NCBI RefSeq assembly: GCF_030406775.1
Contig: NZ_CP129119.1
Coordinates: 1,460,001 to 1,524,000, forward strand
Direction of reading: 5' to 3'
Source: Sporosarcina trichiuri
GTDB taxonomy: Bacteria; Bacillota; Bacilli; Bacillales_A; Planococcaceae
DNA: 64,000 nt
Shown here: in pieces, positions 8,997 through 17,609 of the stretch
Layout of the letters: every line of letters begins with the position of its first letter
Position numbering within the stretch: the stretch's first letter is position 1
The notes under the pieces: model-generated
What the model was told of the DNA's origin: nothing
The model's database searches: none
What the model saw: the letters and a program-made list of their open reading frames with translations, nothing else
Program-made: the position numbers and the translations under genes

Positions 8997-9539
8997 ATGC
9001 AGATCGGCAGCAAAATCAAACGGCTCCGATTACAAAATGGACTGACCCAGGAAGAACTCGGTGAACGCACTGACTTGACAAAAGGGTACATCTCCCAGCT
9101 GGAGCGGGATTTGAACTCTCCTTCCATCGAGACACTGTTCTCCCTGCTGGACGTACTCGGCACGAGTCCGAAAGATTTTTTCGATGAATCGAAAAAGACC
9201 GAGCCTGTCGTCTTTTCACCCGAAGATCAGACGACTTATGCGAACGAGGAAATGGGTTACAAAATCCGCTGGCTCATCCCCCGTTCCAACGAGAACGAAA
9301 TGGAACCGGTCTATATCACGTTCTCTTCCAAAGGAGAGCTCAAGCAATTCGCCCCTTCCCTGTCGGAAACGTTTATCTACATACTGTCAGGGAACGTGGA
9401 AATAGAGATCGGCCCCCGGGTGTACAGGGCAAAGACCGGGGATGCCGTCTATTATTCCGCAGAAGATCAGCACCGCATATCGAACGCACACGACGGCATG
9501 AGTGAGCTGCTGCTCGTCGCCACGGAATCTTACTTATAA
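8997..9539 (+). CDS. XRE-family regulator with C-terminal cupin domain, likely controlling potABCD
   Basis: 180 residues. An N-terminal helix-turn-helix ([32 protein letters not shown], about residues 3-60) is followed by a linker and a cupin beta-barrel (about residues 105-175, with SGNVEIEIG ... [18 protein letters not shown]). This layout is that of the PuuR-type regulators that often precede potABCD in Firmicutes, so sensing of polyamines by the cupin is a fair inference. The start ATG at 8997 follows GGGG by 6 bases; a GTG at 8985 lies inside the palindrome and is less likely. potA follows after 16 bases. Confidence 0.88.
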   Translation: MQIGSKIKRLRLQNGLTQEELGERTDLTKGYISQLERDLNSPSIETLFSLLDVLGTSPKDFFDESKKTEPVVFSPEDQTTYANEEMGYKIRWLIPRSNENEMEPVYITFSSKGELKQFAPSLSETFIYILSGNVEIEIGPRVYRAKTGDAVYYSAEDQHRISNAHDGMSELLLVATESYL

Positions 9540-9555
9540 AAAAGGGGGACCCCCA

Positions 9556-10659
9556 TTGTCCACACAACCGATCATCCGCTTCGAGAATGTCACCAAGCGT
9601 TTCAACGAAGAGACGACCGTCCTGAAAGACGTATCGTTCGAAATGGAGCGGGGAAAATTCTACACACTGCTCGGTCCTTCAGGCTGCGGCAAGACGACCA
9701 TCCTGCGCCTGATCGCAGGGTTTTCGGACCCTACCGAAGGGACGATCTATTTTGACGGCAAGCCGATCAACGGGCTGCCGGCGAACGAGCGCCAAGTGAA
9801 TACCGTATTTCAGGATTATGCGCTGTTTCCTCATCTGAATGTCTACGAAAACGTCGCGTTCGGACTGCGCATCAAAAAAGTGAAGAAAGCGGAAATCGAC
9901 CGCCGTGTCAAAGAAGCGTTGAAGTTCGTCAACCTGGCCGGCTACGAATCACGTGAAATCACGGAAATGTCCGGCGGCCAGCGCCAGCGGGTCGCGATTG
10001 CACGAGCGATCATCAATGATCCTGAAATCATCCTGCTGGACGAGCCCCTGTCGGCACTTGACCTGAAGCTCCGTTCCGCGATGCAGTATGAGCTGCGGGA
10101 ACTGCAGCAGCGACTCGGCAAGACATTCATCTTCGTCACGCATGATCAGGAAGAAGCACTCGCCATGTCCGACGAGATATTCGTCATGAACTTCGGCGAG
10201 ATCCAGCAGTCCGGAACACCGAACGATATCTATGATGAACCCATCAACCGCTTCGTCGCGGACTTCATCGGCGAGTCCAATATCGTGTCGGGTATCATGA
10301 TCGAGGACTACTTGGTGGAATTCAACGGTAAACGGTTCGAATGTGCCGATGCCGGACTCCAGCCGAATGAGAAAGTCGATGTCGTCCTGCGTCCGGAAGA
10401 TCTGGAGATCACACCGGTCGAACGCGGCAAACTCGATGTCACGGTCGACACGTCGCTGTTCCGCGGTGTCCACTATGAACTGTCCACATATGATGAAGAC
10501 GGCAACGAATGGCTCGTCCATTCGACGAAGAAAGCGGCTGTCGGCACGAAAATCGGACTGGATTTCAATCCGGAAGACATTCACGTCATGAGACTGAATG
10601 AGTCTGAAGAGGATTATGATGCCCGTCTGGAAGCCTATGGTGCGGCTGATGAAGAATAA
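9556..10659 (+). CDS. potA: Spermidine/putrescine ABC transporter, ATP-binding protein
   Basis: 367 residues. It supplies ATP hydrolysis for polyamine import. Walker A is GPSGCGKTT (residues 40-48), the signature is [14 protein letters not shown], Walker B is [12 protein letters not shown], and the switch His is in [11 protein letters not shown]-terminal TOBE-type regulatory domain follows (from about residue 240). The start TTG at 9556 is chosen because AAAGGGGG lies just upstream; the open frame extends further back but into the preceding gene. Its 3' end overlaps potB. Confidence 0.95.
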   Translation: MSTQPIIRFENVTKRFNEETTVLKDVSFEMERGKFYTLLGPSGCGKTTILRLIAGFSDPTEGTIYFDGKPINGLPANERQVNTVFQDYALFPHLNVYENVAFGLRIKKVKKAEIDRRVKEALKFVNLAGYESREITEMSGGQRQRVAIARAIINDPEIILLDEPLSALDLKLRSAMQYELRELQQRLGKTFIFVTHDQEEALAMSDEIFVMNFGEIQQSGTPNDIYDEPINRFVADFIGESNIVSGIMIEDYLVEFNGKRFECADAGLQPNEKVDVVLRPEDLEITPVERGKLDVTVDTSLFRGVHYELSTYDEDGNEWLVHSTKKAAVGTKIGLDFNPEDIHVMRLNESEEDYDARLEAYGAADEE

Positions 10660-11476
10660 CCGTGCGCATTCCCGGCTTCCGCTCGTCCCGTATTCGGTCT
10701 GGATCGTCTTGTTCGTCATCGTGCCGATCGGTCTGATCGTCTACTATTCGTTCTTCGATCTGCACGGCAATTTCACACTGGACAACTATAAGAACTTCTT
10801 CACATCGGTGTATTTGAAACTGACAGTGAGCTCCTTCTGGTATGCATTCCTGATCACGTTCTTTTCCCTGCTGATCGCATACCCGACTGCCTATTTCCTG
10901 ACCAAACTGAAGCATAAGCAGCTGTGGCTCCTGCTCATCATCATCCCTTCGTGGATCAACCTGCTGCTTAAAACGTACGCGTTCATCGGACTGATGGGGC
11001 TGTATGGACCGATCAACGCAGTGCTTGAAGCGTTCGGGATCGGCAAGCAGCAGATCCTGTTCACCGATTTCAGTTTCGTCTTCGTCTCCGTCTATATATT
11101 CATCCCATTCATGATCCTGCCGATCTTCAATGCGCTCGATAAGCTCAATCCGGCCTTGATCGACGCGTCGCGGGATCTGGGGGCGAATGCATGGACGACG
11201 TTCCGGCGTGTCATCTGGCCGCTGACGCTGAATGGCGTGAAATCAGGTGTCCAGGTTGTCTTCATCCCGGCGCTGTCGCTCTTCATGATCACCCGGCTGA
11301 TCGCGGGCAACAAAGTCATCACGCTCGGTACGGCGATCGAGCAGCAATTCCTGGTCACACAGAACTGGGGCATGGGCTCCACCATTGCCGTGTTCCTCAT
11401 ACTTTTCATGGTAATAATTCTCTTGCTGACGACAGCGAACGAAAGGGGGATGGCGGGCAGTGCAAAAAAACGGTAA
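10637..11476 (+). CDS. potB: Spermidine/putrescine ABC transporter permease PotB
   Basis: About 279 residues with six membrane spans, the first at residues 17-37. The permease EAA loop is visible in [23 protein letters not shown]. The start is uncertain: ATG 10637 or ATG 10649, both inside the end of potA; 10637 has a weak GGAAG just ahead. The 23-base overlap with potA implies translational coupling. It pairs with PotC to form the channel. Confidence 0.92.
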   Translation: MVRLMKNNRAHSRLPLVPYSVWIVLFVIVPIGLIVYYSFFDLHGNFTLDNYKNFFTSVYLKLTVSSFWYAFLITFFSLLIAYPTAYFLTKLKHKQLWLLLIIIPSWINLLLKTYAFIGLMGLYGPINAVLEAFGIGKQQILFTDFSFVFVSVYIFIPFMILPIFNALDKLNPALIDASRDLGANAWTTFRRVIWPLTLNGVKSGVQVVFIPALSLFMITRLIAGNKVITLGTAIEQQFLVTQNWGMGSTIAVFLILFMVIILLLTTANERGMAGSAKKR

Positions 11477-12260
11477 ATTCGCGAAGATCTATCTGGCGCT
11501 CGTGTTCGTCATCCTGTACGCCCCGATTGCGTACCTGATCTTCTACTCGTTCAACTCAGGCGGCAAGATGTCCCATTTCGACTCGTTCACTTTGGAACAT
11601 TACGCAGCGGTATTCGAGGACAAACGGCTGATCGGAATCGTGCTGAACACGGTCATCGTCGCCCTTCTGTCCGCACTGATTTCAACAGCGATCGGCGTGC
11701 TCGGCGCCATTTCCATCCATTATATGCGCAGCAAAGCGATGCGGAATGTCATGCTGTCCATGAACTCGATCCTGATGGTGAGCCCCGATGTCATCATCGG
11801 CGCCTCGTTCCTGATCCTGTTCACATTGGTCGGCATCAAGCTCGGATTTGCATCCGTCCTGCTGTCCCATATCGCATTCAGCATCCCGATTGTCGTGATC
11901 ATGGTGCTGCCGAAGCTGCAGGAGATGAGCCCTACACTCATCGACGCAGCGCTCGACCTTGGCGCGACCCGGAAAGAGATCATGTCGCGGGTCATCCTGC
12001 CGTTCATCCAGCCGGGCATCTTTGCCGGGTTCTTCCTTGCACTGACCTATTCACTGGATGACTTTGCGGTGACGTTCTTCGTGACCGGCAACGGATTCTC
12101 GACATTGTCCGTTGAGATCTACTCGATGGCACGGACAGGTGTCACGCTGACCATCAATGCCCTATCCGGCCTGATCTTCGTCATTACAGCAGGGCTGATC
12201 CTCGGCTATTATGCACTGAAAAACCGGCCGAAAACGCCGGCTGCGGGGGTGAAGCGATGA
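11460..12260 (+). CDS. potC: Spermidine/putrescine ABC transporter permease PotC
   Basis: 266 residues from GTG at 11460, overlapping the end of potB by 17 bases, with AAGGGGG upstream. Six membrane spans; EAA loop in IDAALDLGATRKEIMSRVILPFI. The motif TYSLDDFAVTFFVTG is typical of PotC. It ends 4 bases into potD (ATGA overlap), so the whole operon is tightly packed. Confidence 0.94.
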   Translation: MQKNGKFAKIYLALVFVILYAPIAYLIFYSFNSGGKMSHFDSFTLEHYAAVFEDKRLIGIVLNTVIVALLSALISTAIGVLGAISIHYMRSKAMRNVMLSMNSILMVSPDVIIGASFLILFTLVGIKLGFASVLLSHIAFSIPIVVIMVLPKLQEMSPTLIDAALDLGATRKEIMSRVILPFIQPGIFAGFFLALTYSLDDFAVTFFVTGNGFSTLSVEIYSMARTGVTLTINALSGLIFVITAGLILGYYALKNRPKTPAAGVKR

Positions 12261-13330
12261 AAGCGCTCATACGCGGCGCGGCATTGATTGCCGCAACAGC
12301 CGTCATTCTCATGATCGTCAACGCACAGCTCGCAAAAAGCGGCTCCCAGGCGGGCGGCAACACGCTCACCGTCTACAACTGGGGCGAATATATCGATCCC
12401 GATCTCATCAAACAGTTCGAACAGGAGACCGGCATGAACGTCATCTATGAAACGTTCGACTCGAACGAAGGGATGATGGGGAAGATCGAGCAGGGCGGCA
12501 CTTCCTACGACATCACGGTCCCATCGGAGTACATGGTGGAGATGATGCGTGAGAAGGACCTCCTCATCCCGCTCGATTACAGCAAGATCCCGAACTTCAA
12601 GAACATCGATCCGTATTTTACGGACCTGCCGTTCGATCCGGACAACAAGTATTCCATCCCCTACTTCTGGGGCACGCTCGGCATCGCCTATAACCCTTCC
12701 CTCCTGGATGGGCAGACATTCGAAAGCTGGGACAACCTGTGGGACCCTTCCCTGAAACAGGAAGCGGTCCTCGTCGACAGCGCCCGCGAAGTGATCGGGA
12801 TGGGATTGAACTCCCTCGGCTATTCACTCAACTCGACAAACCCTGCCGAACTGCGCGAAGCGACGGACAAGCTGAAGACGCTGAGCCCCAACATCAAAGC
12901 GGTCATCGGTGACGAAGTGACCCAGATGATGATGAATAACGAAGCGGCCGTATCGCTGATCTGGTCTGGCCAGGCGGCGGATATGATGTCCGAAAATGAG
13001 GACATCACCTATGTTGTGCCGGAAGAAGGGTCCAACTTATGGTTCGACAACATCGTCATCCCGCGTACTGTGAAGAACATCGACGGTGCCTATGAATTCA
13101 TCAACTTCATGCTGCGTCCTGATGTGGCCGCGCAGAATGCCGATTATGTCGGCTACTCGACGCCGAACATGAAAGCCCTCGATCTGATGGATCCTGAAGT
13201 GACGTCTGATGAACGCTATTATCCGGACGAGCAGGCGCGCGAGCATTTGGAAGTATACAAAGATCTCGGCCTGGAGATGCTCGGCACGTATAATGAGCTG
13301 TTCCTCGAGTTCAAGATGGATATGAAGTGA
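12257..13330 (+). CDS. potD: Spermidine/putrescine-binding protein
   Basis: 357 residues. The mature part begins NTLTVYNWGEYIDPDLIKQFEQETG, the hallmark of PotD, and ends in a typical binding-protein C-terminal lobe. It would capture polyamine outside the cell and deliver it to PotBC. The N-terminus (MKALIRGAALIAATAVILMIVNAQLAKSG) is a positive stretch plus one hydrophobic helix, but there is no Cys, so no lipobox. PotD of Gram-positive bacteria is normally a lipoprotein; here it must be held by an uncleaved helix or be released after signal peptidase I cleavage. Last gene of the operon; a strong terminator follows. Confidence 0.94.
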   Translation: MKALIRGAALIAATAVILMIVNAQLAKSGSQAGGNTLTVYNWGEYIDPDLIKQFEQETGMNVIYETFDSNEGMMGKIEQGGTSYDITVPSEYMVEMMREKDLLIPLDYSKIPNFKNIDPYFTDLPFDPDNKYSIPYFWGTLGIAYNPSLLDGQTFESWDNLWDPSLKQEAVLVDSAREVIGMGLNSLGYSLNSTNPAELREATDKLKTLSPNIKAVIGDEVTQMMMNNEAAVSLIWSGQAADMMSENEDITYVVPEEGSNLWFDNIVIPRTVKNIDGAYEFINFMLRPDVAAQNADYVGYSTPNMKALDLMDPEVTSDERYYPDEQAREHLEVYKDLGLEMLGTYNELFLEFKMDMK

Positions 13331-13339
13331 TGTATGCAG

Positions 13340-13370
13340 AGCAGGAGCCCGCGGGCTCCTGCTTTTTTTT
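13340..13370 (+). terminator. Terminator of the pot operon
   Basis: A 24-base palindrome, AGCAGGAGCCC/GGGCTCCTGCT (13340-13363), followed by eight T residues. It starts 10 bases after the potD stop. Confidence 0.93.
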
Positions 13371-13429
13371 GTCCGGGGTAGTCGGAGTTTGTGCACTGGC
13401 TGTAAGAAGTGCGATGGATAGTGTGAAGT

Positions 13430-13640
13430 TATGAGCGGTTTTGTGAGGTTTATGAGCGGAATTTCAAGTTTATGATCACTTTTGCCGGTTTATGATCACT
13501 TTCTTTGATTTATGATCACTTTCCCAGGTTTATGATCACTTTCTTTGATTTATGATCACTTTCCCCGTTTTATGATCACTTTCCCGGGTTTATGATCACT
13601 TTCCTTAATTCATGATCAAAACTGCCGGATTGCTGATCAG
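13430..13640. repeat. 20-bp-period tandem array with TGATCA cores
   Basis: Seven near-identical units TTTATGATCACTTT plus six variable bases occur with an exact 20-base period from about 13469 to 13608. They are flanked by degenerate units: TATGAGCGG types at 13430 and 13451, and CATGATCA and TGCTGATCA types at 13611 and 13631. The hexamer TGATCA recurs at 13473, 13493, 13513, 13533, 13553, 13573, 13593, 13613 and 13634. The variable tails are TGCCGG, CTTTGA, CCCAGG, CTTTGA, CCCCGT, CCCGGG and CCTTAA; units 2 and 4 share a tail. No open frame runs through it, since 20 is not a multiple of 3. It fills the space between the pot terminator and the MFS gene. Confidence 0.92.
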
Positions 13641-13728
13641 TTTCCGGCTGAGCTCTCTGAAACACTGCCGGCAAGCGCTGTGTGATACACTTGGACAAGT
13701 ACATATCATGACTGAAGGAGGAACGCGC

Positions 13729-14928
13729 TTGACCGGCAAATCATCATCGTTTGCAATCTATATCCTGATGTTCAACATGTTCATCACCATGTCGGGCATC
13801 GGGCTGATCATCCCGATCATGCCCGACTACCTCGGCACGTTCGGTGTCGCGGGTGCGGCGCTCGGCTCGCTGATCGCCGTCTTCTCGTTTGCACAGTTCA
13901 TCTTCTCCCCGGTGTCCGGTTCGCTCTCCGACCGGCATGGACGCAAGCGAATCATCATCTTCGGCTTGCTGCTGTACGGCGTTTCCCAGCTGGCGTTCGG
14001 CCTGTCCACCGAATTATGGATGCTGTTCGCGGCACGTTTCTTCTCGGGGATCGGCTCAGCCTTCCTCATTCCGCCGATGATGGCGTTCGTCGCGGACATT
14101 ACAACCTACGAAGAACGGGGACGCGGCATGGGTCTGCTCGGCGCTTCCATGTCACTCGGCTTCATGATCGGACCGGGGATCGGCGGGTTCCTGTCGAAGT
14201 TCGGCCTCCAGTTCCCGTTCTACTTCGCTGCGGGGGCGGCGATTTTCGCAGCGCTCCTGTCGATGTATATCCTTCCGAATCCGGCACCTGCGGCAGCGGC
14301 CGAAGGAGGCCCGAAACAGGCGGGCAACCTGTTCCAGCAGATCACCCGCTCGGCGAAGACCCCCTACTTTGTCGTCCTTCTCGTCATGTTCGTCTTTTCA
14401 TTCGGGCTGGCGAATTTCCAGTCGACCATCTCGCTTTACGTCGGCATCAAGTACGATTATACGCCGCTCATGATCGCCGTCATCATCACAGTCGGCGGAT
14501 TCGTCGGTGTCATCATCCAGACGTTCGTCATCAACCGGCTGTTCAAGCGGTATGGTGAAATGCGGGTCATCCTCATCAATCTTGTCGTGGCGGCCCTCGC
14601 CATGCTCGGCATCACATTTGTCAGCATGTTCTGGTCCATCCTGCTGGTTGCCACGATCTTCTCAACCGCAACAGCGCTGCTCCGTCCGGCGGTCAACACG
14701 CTCGTGTCCAAGCTTGCGGGTGACGAGCAGGGATACGCTGCCGGTATGATGAACGCCTATATGAGCCTCGGCAATATGATCGGGCCTGCCCTGGCCGGCT
14801 TCGTGTTCGACTGGAAGATGACTGCCCCGTACTTCCTCGGAACCGCCATCCTGCTCACCTGTTTTGCGATCGCCTCCACCTGGGCGAAACGGAACGCAGG
14901 CGTGCTGGCGGACACCCGTTCCTCGTGA
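13729..14928 (+). CDS. MFS multidrug-type exporter (NorA/Bmr-like)
   Basis: 399 residues with about 12 membrane helices. The MFS motif A is present as GSLSDRHGRKRIIIFG between helices 2 and 3, and the exporter-type motif C as LGFMIGPGIGGFL in helix 5, which points to a drug:H+ antiporter of the DHA1 group. The substrate cannot be told from sequence. The start TTG at 13729 is chosen for its strong AAGGAGG 7 bases upstream; an ATG at 13612 lies in the last unit of the repeat array and is not credible. It stands alone between two terminators. Confidence 0.9.
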   Translation: MTGKSSSFAIYILMFNMFITMSGIGLIIPIMPDYLGTFGVAGAALGSLIAVFSFAQFIFSPVSGSLSDRHGRKRIIIFGLLLYGVSQLAFGLSTELWMLFAARFFSGIGSAFLIPPMMAFVADITTYEERGRGMGLLGASMSLGFMIGPGIGGFLSKFGLQFPFYFAAGAAIFAALLSMYILPNPAPAAAAEGGPKQAGNLFQQITRSAKTPYFVVLLVMFVFSFGLANFQSTISLYVGIKYDYTPLMIAVIITVGGFVGVIIQTFVINRLFKRYGEMRVILINLVVAALAMLGITFVSMFWSILLVATIFSTATALLRPAVNTLVSKLAGDEQGYAAGMMNAYMSLGNMIGPALAGFVFDWKMTAPYFLGTAILLTCFAIASTWAKRNAGVLADTRSS

Positions 14929-14945
14929 CGGGCAATAGGAACGTA

Positions 14946-14992
14946 AAAACCGCATGGAGTGCCCCGTCAGCCGGGAGCCTCCATGCGGTTTT
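14946..14992. terminator. Bidirectional terminator after the MFS gene and the VWA operon
   Basis: AAAACCGCATGGAG (14946-14959) pairs with CTCCATGCGGTTTT (14979-14992). It serves both the plus-strand exporter and the convergent minus-strand operon ending at 15024. Confidence 0.9.
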
Positions 14993-15023
14993 CTGTATGC
15001 GCCGATGCGCTGCGGACCATCTG

Positions 15024-17609
15024 TCACCTGCGTTGCTGCCGTTTCAGCAGCTCGGATATATTGGATGCCTGCGCTGCAGCCGGCTGTTCATCAAGGATTT
15101 GAGGCTTCTTCCACCGCAAGCTGCGGCTGAATCGGCGCAGCGTGATATCCGCAAAGAAGAACAGCAGAGCAGCAAACAGAAGCCAGTTGGTCGGGCTGCG
15201 TTCATCCCTGCTTTTGTACGGATGCGGGCGGAAGACATCTTCCGGCTTTTCCAGCAGCAGCCCGCCCGTTGTCTCCGTGATTTCCTGCAGCAATGCGTCA
15301 TTCGGCTCCTGCGGTTTGTATTCATCGCCATACGGGATGGTGACCCCTGTCTCGAAGAAACGGCCCTGGTCGTCTTTCACGCCGAGGTAGACAAGCCCCG
15401 GTTCCCCATCGAGCGTCACATCCACTTCACCCGGTGCCGTCTGCTCTTCTGTCAGATCGACTTCCTTCCCGTCTTCCGTGACGGCCGTCACCTCAAGAAA
15501 CGCGGACTCCCCGCCGGTATCCGAGATGGTGAAGGACCCGCCGGCCCCCTGCGTGACAAGGAAAGGCGCCGAGTCGTAGGACGGCAGGATCCGTTTTAGT
15601 GCGGTCTGCCAAAATGCCGGATACTCCGGCCATGCGGCAAGATCACCAGACCATTTCCCGGACGAATCGGATGTGAAAGCAGCCGTCCGGCCGAGACCGT
15701 ACTGCCATTCAGCGATGATCGGGTCGTCTTTCGGACTTTTCCCTGCGAGTTCTGCAGTCTGCTTGGCCGATACGGCTACATAGGCATTCATCTGCGGCAC
15801 GCCTTCTGCAAATAGGCTGTTCCAGTCGGGATTGCCGCCAAGCTGCATGTAGAACGGGTCGTCTTCGATGTATGTGCGCGTCATCGTGATCGTTTCGCGG
15901 GACAGGATTGCAGGGACCGTCGACTCGTCCGTCACGCCGTAGTACCGGCCGCCTCCAGCTTCAGCCATCTCTTCCAGAAGCCGCTGATCGGCATCCGTCC
16001 CGATGCCGACCGTTGACAGCGTCGTGTTGTTCCCCTTCCCTTCCGCGATCACATCGAGATATCCGGGCGGCATCTGCGACTGGCCGTCCGTCAGCAGGAT
16101 GATATGCTTCCGCTGAAGATTGAGGTCTGCTAGATCCCCGTACGCCTTCTCGACGGACGGAAAGATGAGCGTGCCTCCGCCGGCTGTGACTGACAGGATC
16201 TTATCGGTCGTCCCTTGTTTGTCTTCCAGCGGGGCGACAGGAACGACTTCCCAGATATTCTCATCGAATGCGGTGAAGCCGAATGTGTTCTTCTCCCTGA
16301 GCAGGTCGACCGAACGGGCAGCCGCTTCGCGGGCGAGCGACAATTTGGCGCCGCTCATGCTGCCGGACCGGTCCATGATGATGATCAGACCGAGGGAGGG
16401 CAGTTCTTCCTTCCCCTTCACTTCCATCTCGACCGGCAAAAGGCGCTCGACCGGCGTCTTGAAATAACCGCCGAGCCCGAAGCTGTTTTCGCCGCCCGTC
16501 ATCAGGAAGCCTGTTCCGAAGTTTTTCACCGCCTGCTCGATCAGCGCCATTTTCTCTTCACCGACCAGTGTGCCGGGCACATTATCGAATATGATCGCCT
16601 GATACGGGAGATAGCCGCCGAGCGAAGCAGGCAGCTCGCCGGCTTTCATCGCCGTCACCTGCACAGTCCCGTTATCGAGCAGACCTGGAATGACAGATGG
16701 GTTTTCGTCCGTATCGACCACGAGGACGGAGGGCTTCCCCTGAATTGAAACGGCTGCGAACAGATGGTTGTTTTCGAGGAACTGATCATCATCGGCGATC
16801 AATTTCGCTTCGTATTTCACCATACCTGTCTTTTCGGTCTGAACAGGATGGGAGAATCTGTTCACACCCGGGACCAGATCGACCGCCTGTTCGTCGAGCA
16901 GCCGGTCGTTTTCATAGAGCAGCAGACGTCCTGCCGTCCTGCCGGAAGATTCGATCTCCACGGTCAGGACTTGCCGCTGTCCTGCAAATCCGGTGCGCGG
17001 CAGATCCATCCTGGTGACAGCCGCGTCTTTGGTAACACCGGAGCCGAGCGGGACGGCATCGATCTGCACGCGGTCCCCTGTCAGTTTCCGGAGATCGGCC
17101 AGGATGTCCCCTTTCGTCTCGAGACCGTCCGTCAGCAGGGCGATCCGCACAGCCTGTTTCTGGTCAGCCGCCGCAAGCGCCAGGGAGACAGCCTTCTCGA
17201 GATCCGTCTCTCCGCGATGCTCCATCGGTTTCATCTCCGGCAGGGCGGGAAGCGAATCGCTCAGCGGAATATCGGTCCGCAGCGATCCGGCGAATGAATA
17301 GATGCCCGCCTGCTGATTCGCCTTTTTGGAACGCACAGCTTCTGCGATCCAGTCGTCGATCTCCTTTGCAGATCCTGCTGCGGATGCGGAGCGGTCTGCC
17401 ATAATGATCACCTGCTCCTGATCGTCCGGAAGCAGGAAATAAGGGGCTGTAAGTGTCAGAACGAGCAGCAGGACGGACATGCTGCGCAGCAGGAAGAGCA
17501 GTTTCGTCCGGCCTGTTTTCCTGCCTGCCGACCGCCACGACGCGATGAGAAGCACGGCCAGCGGCAGCAGGAGCAGCAGCCAGAAAGGATGTTCAATACG
17601 GATATCCAC
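15024..17609 (-). CDS. Large VWA-domain membrane protein (operon gene 8)
   Basis: 861 residues. Two hydrophobic segments near the N-terminus (about 9-25 and 42-62) precede a first fold with QVIIMADRSASAAGS, a VWA-like motif. A second, canonical VWA domain near residue 410 has an intact metal-site motif (IIIMDRSGSMSGAK) and the partner FTAFDENIW. A C-terminal helix (NWLLFAALLFFFADITLRRF) anchors the end. Between the two folds is a region like class I glutamine amidotransferases (GTGFLMTGGENSFGLGGY), a layout known from membrane proteins of the MoxR/BatA neighbourhood. It overlaps the preceding gene by 17 bases. Function unknown; a cell-surface complex with the other VWA protein is inferred. 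Confidence 0.82.
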   Translation of the reverse strand: MDIRIEHPFWLLLLLPLAVLLIASWRSAGRKTGRTKLLFLLRSMSVLLLVLTLTAPYFLLPDDQEQVIIMADRSASAAGSAKEIDDWIAEAVRSKKANQQAGIYSFAGSLRTDIPLSDSLPALPEMKPMEHRGETDLEKAVSLALAAADQKQAVRIALLTDGLETKGDILADLRKLTGDRVQIDAVPLGSGVTKDAAVTRMDLPRTGFAGQRQVLTVEIESSGRTAGRLLLYENDRLLDEQAVDLVPGVNRFSHPVQTEKTGMVKYEAKLIADDDQFLENNHLFAAVSIQGKPSVLVVDTDENPSVIPGLLDNGTVQVTAMKAGELPASLGGYLPYQAIIFDNVPGTLVGEEKMALIEQAVKNFGTGFLMTGGENSFGLGGYFKTPVERLLPVEMEVKGKEELPSLGLIIIMDRSGSMSGAKLSLAREAAARSVDLLREKNTFGFTAFDENIWEVVPVAPLEDKQGTTDKILSVTAGGGTLIFPSVEKAYGDLADLNLQRKHIILLTDGQSQMPPGYLDVIAEGKGNNTTLSTVGIGTDADQRLLEEMAEAGGGRYYGVTDESTVPAILSRETITMTRTYIEDDPFYMQLGGNPDWNSLFAEGVPQMNAYVAVSAKQTAELAGKSPKDDPIIAEWQYGLGRTAAFTSDSSGKWSGDLAAWPEYPAFWQTALKRILPSYDSAPFLVTQGAGGSFTISDTGGESAFLEVTAVTEDGKEVDLTEEQTAPGEVDVTLDGEPGLVYLGVKDDQGRFFETGVTIPYGDEYKPQEPNDALLQEITETTGGLLLEKPEDVFRPHPYKSRDERSPTNWLLFAALLFFFADITLRRFSRSLRWKKPQILDEQPAAAQASNISELLKRQQRR

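Noticed and set aside
13612..13728. N-terminal extension of the MFS exporter beginning at ATG 13612
   Set aside because: The ATG is part of the last degenerate repeat unit, and a TTG at 13729 has a strong AAGGAGG at proper spacing.
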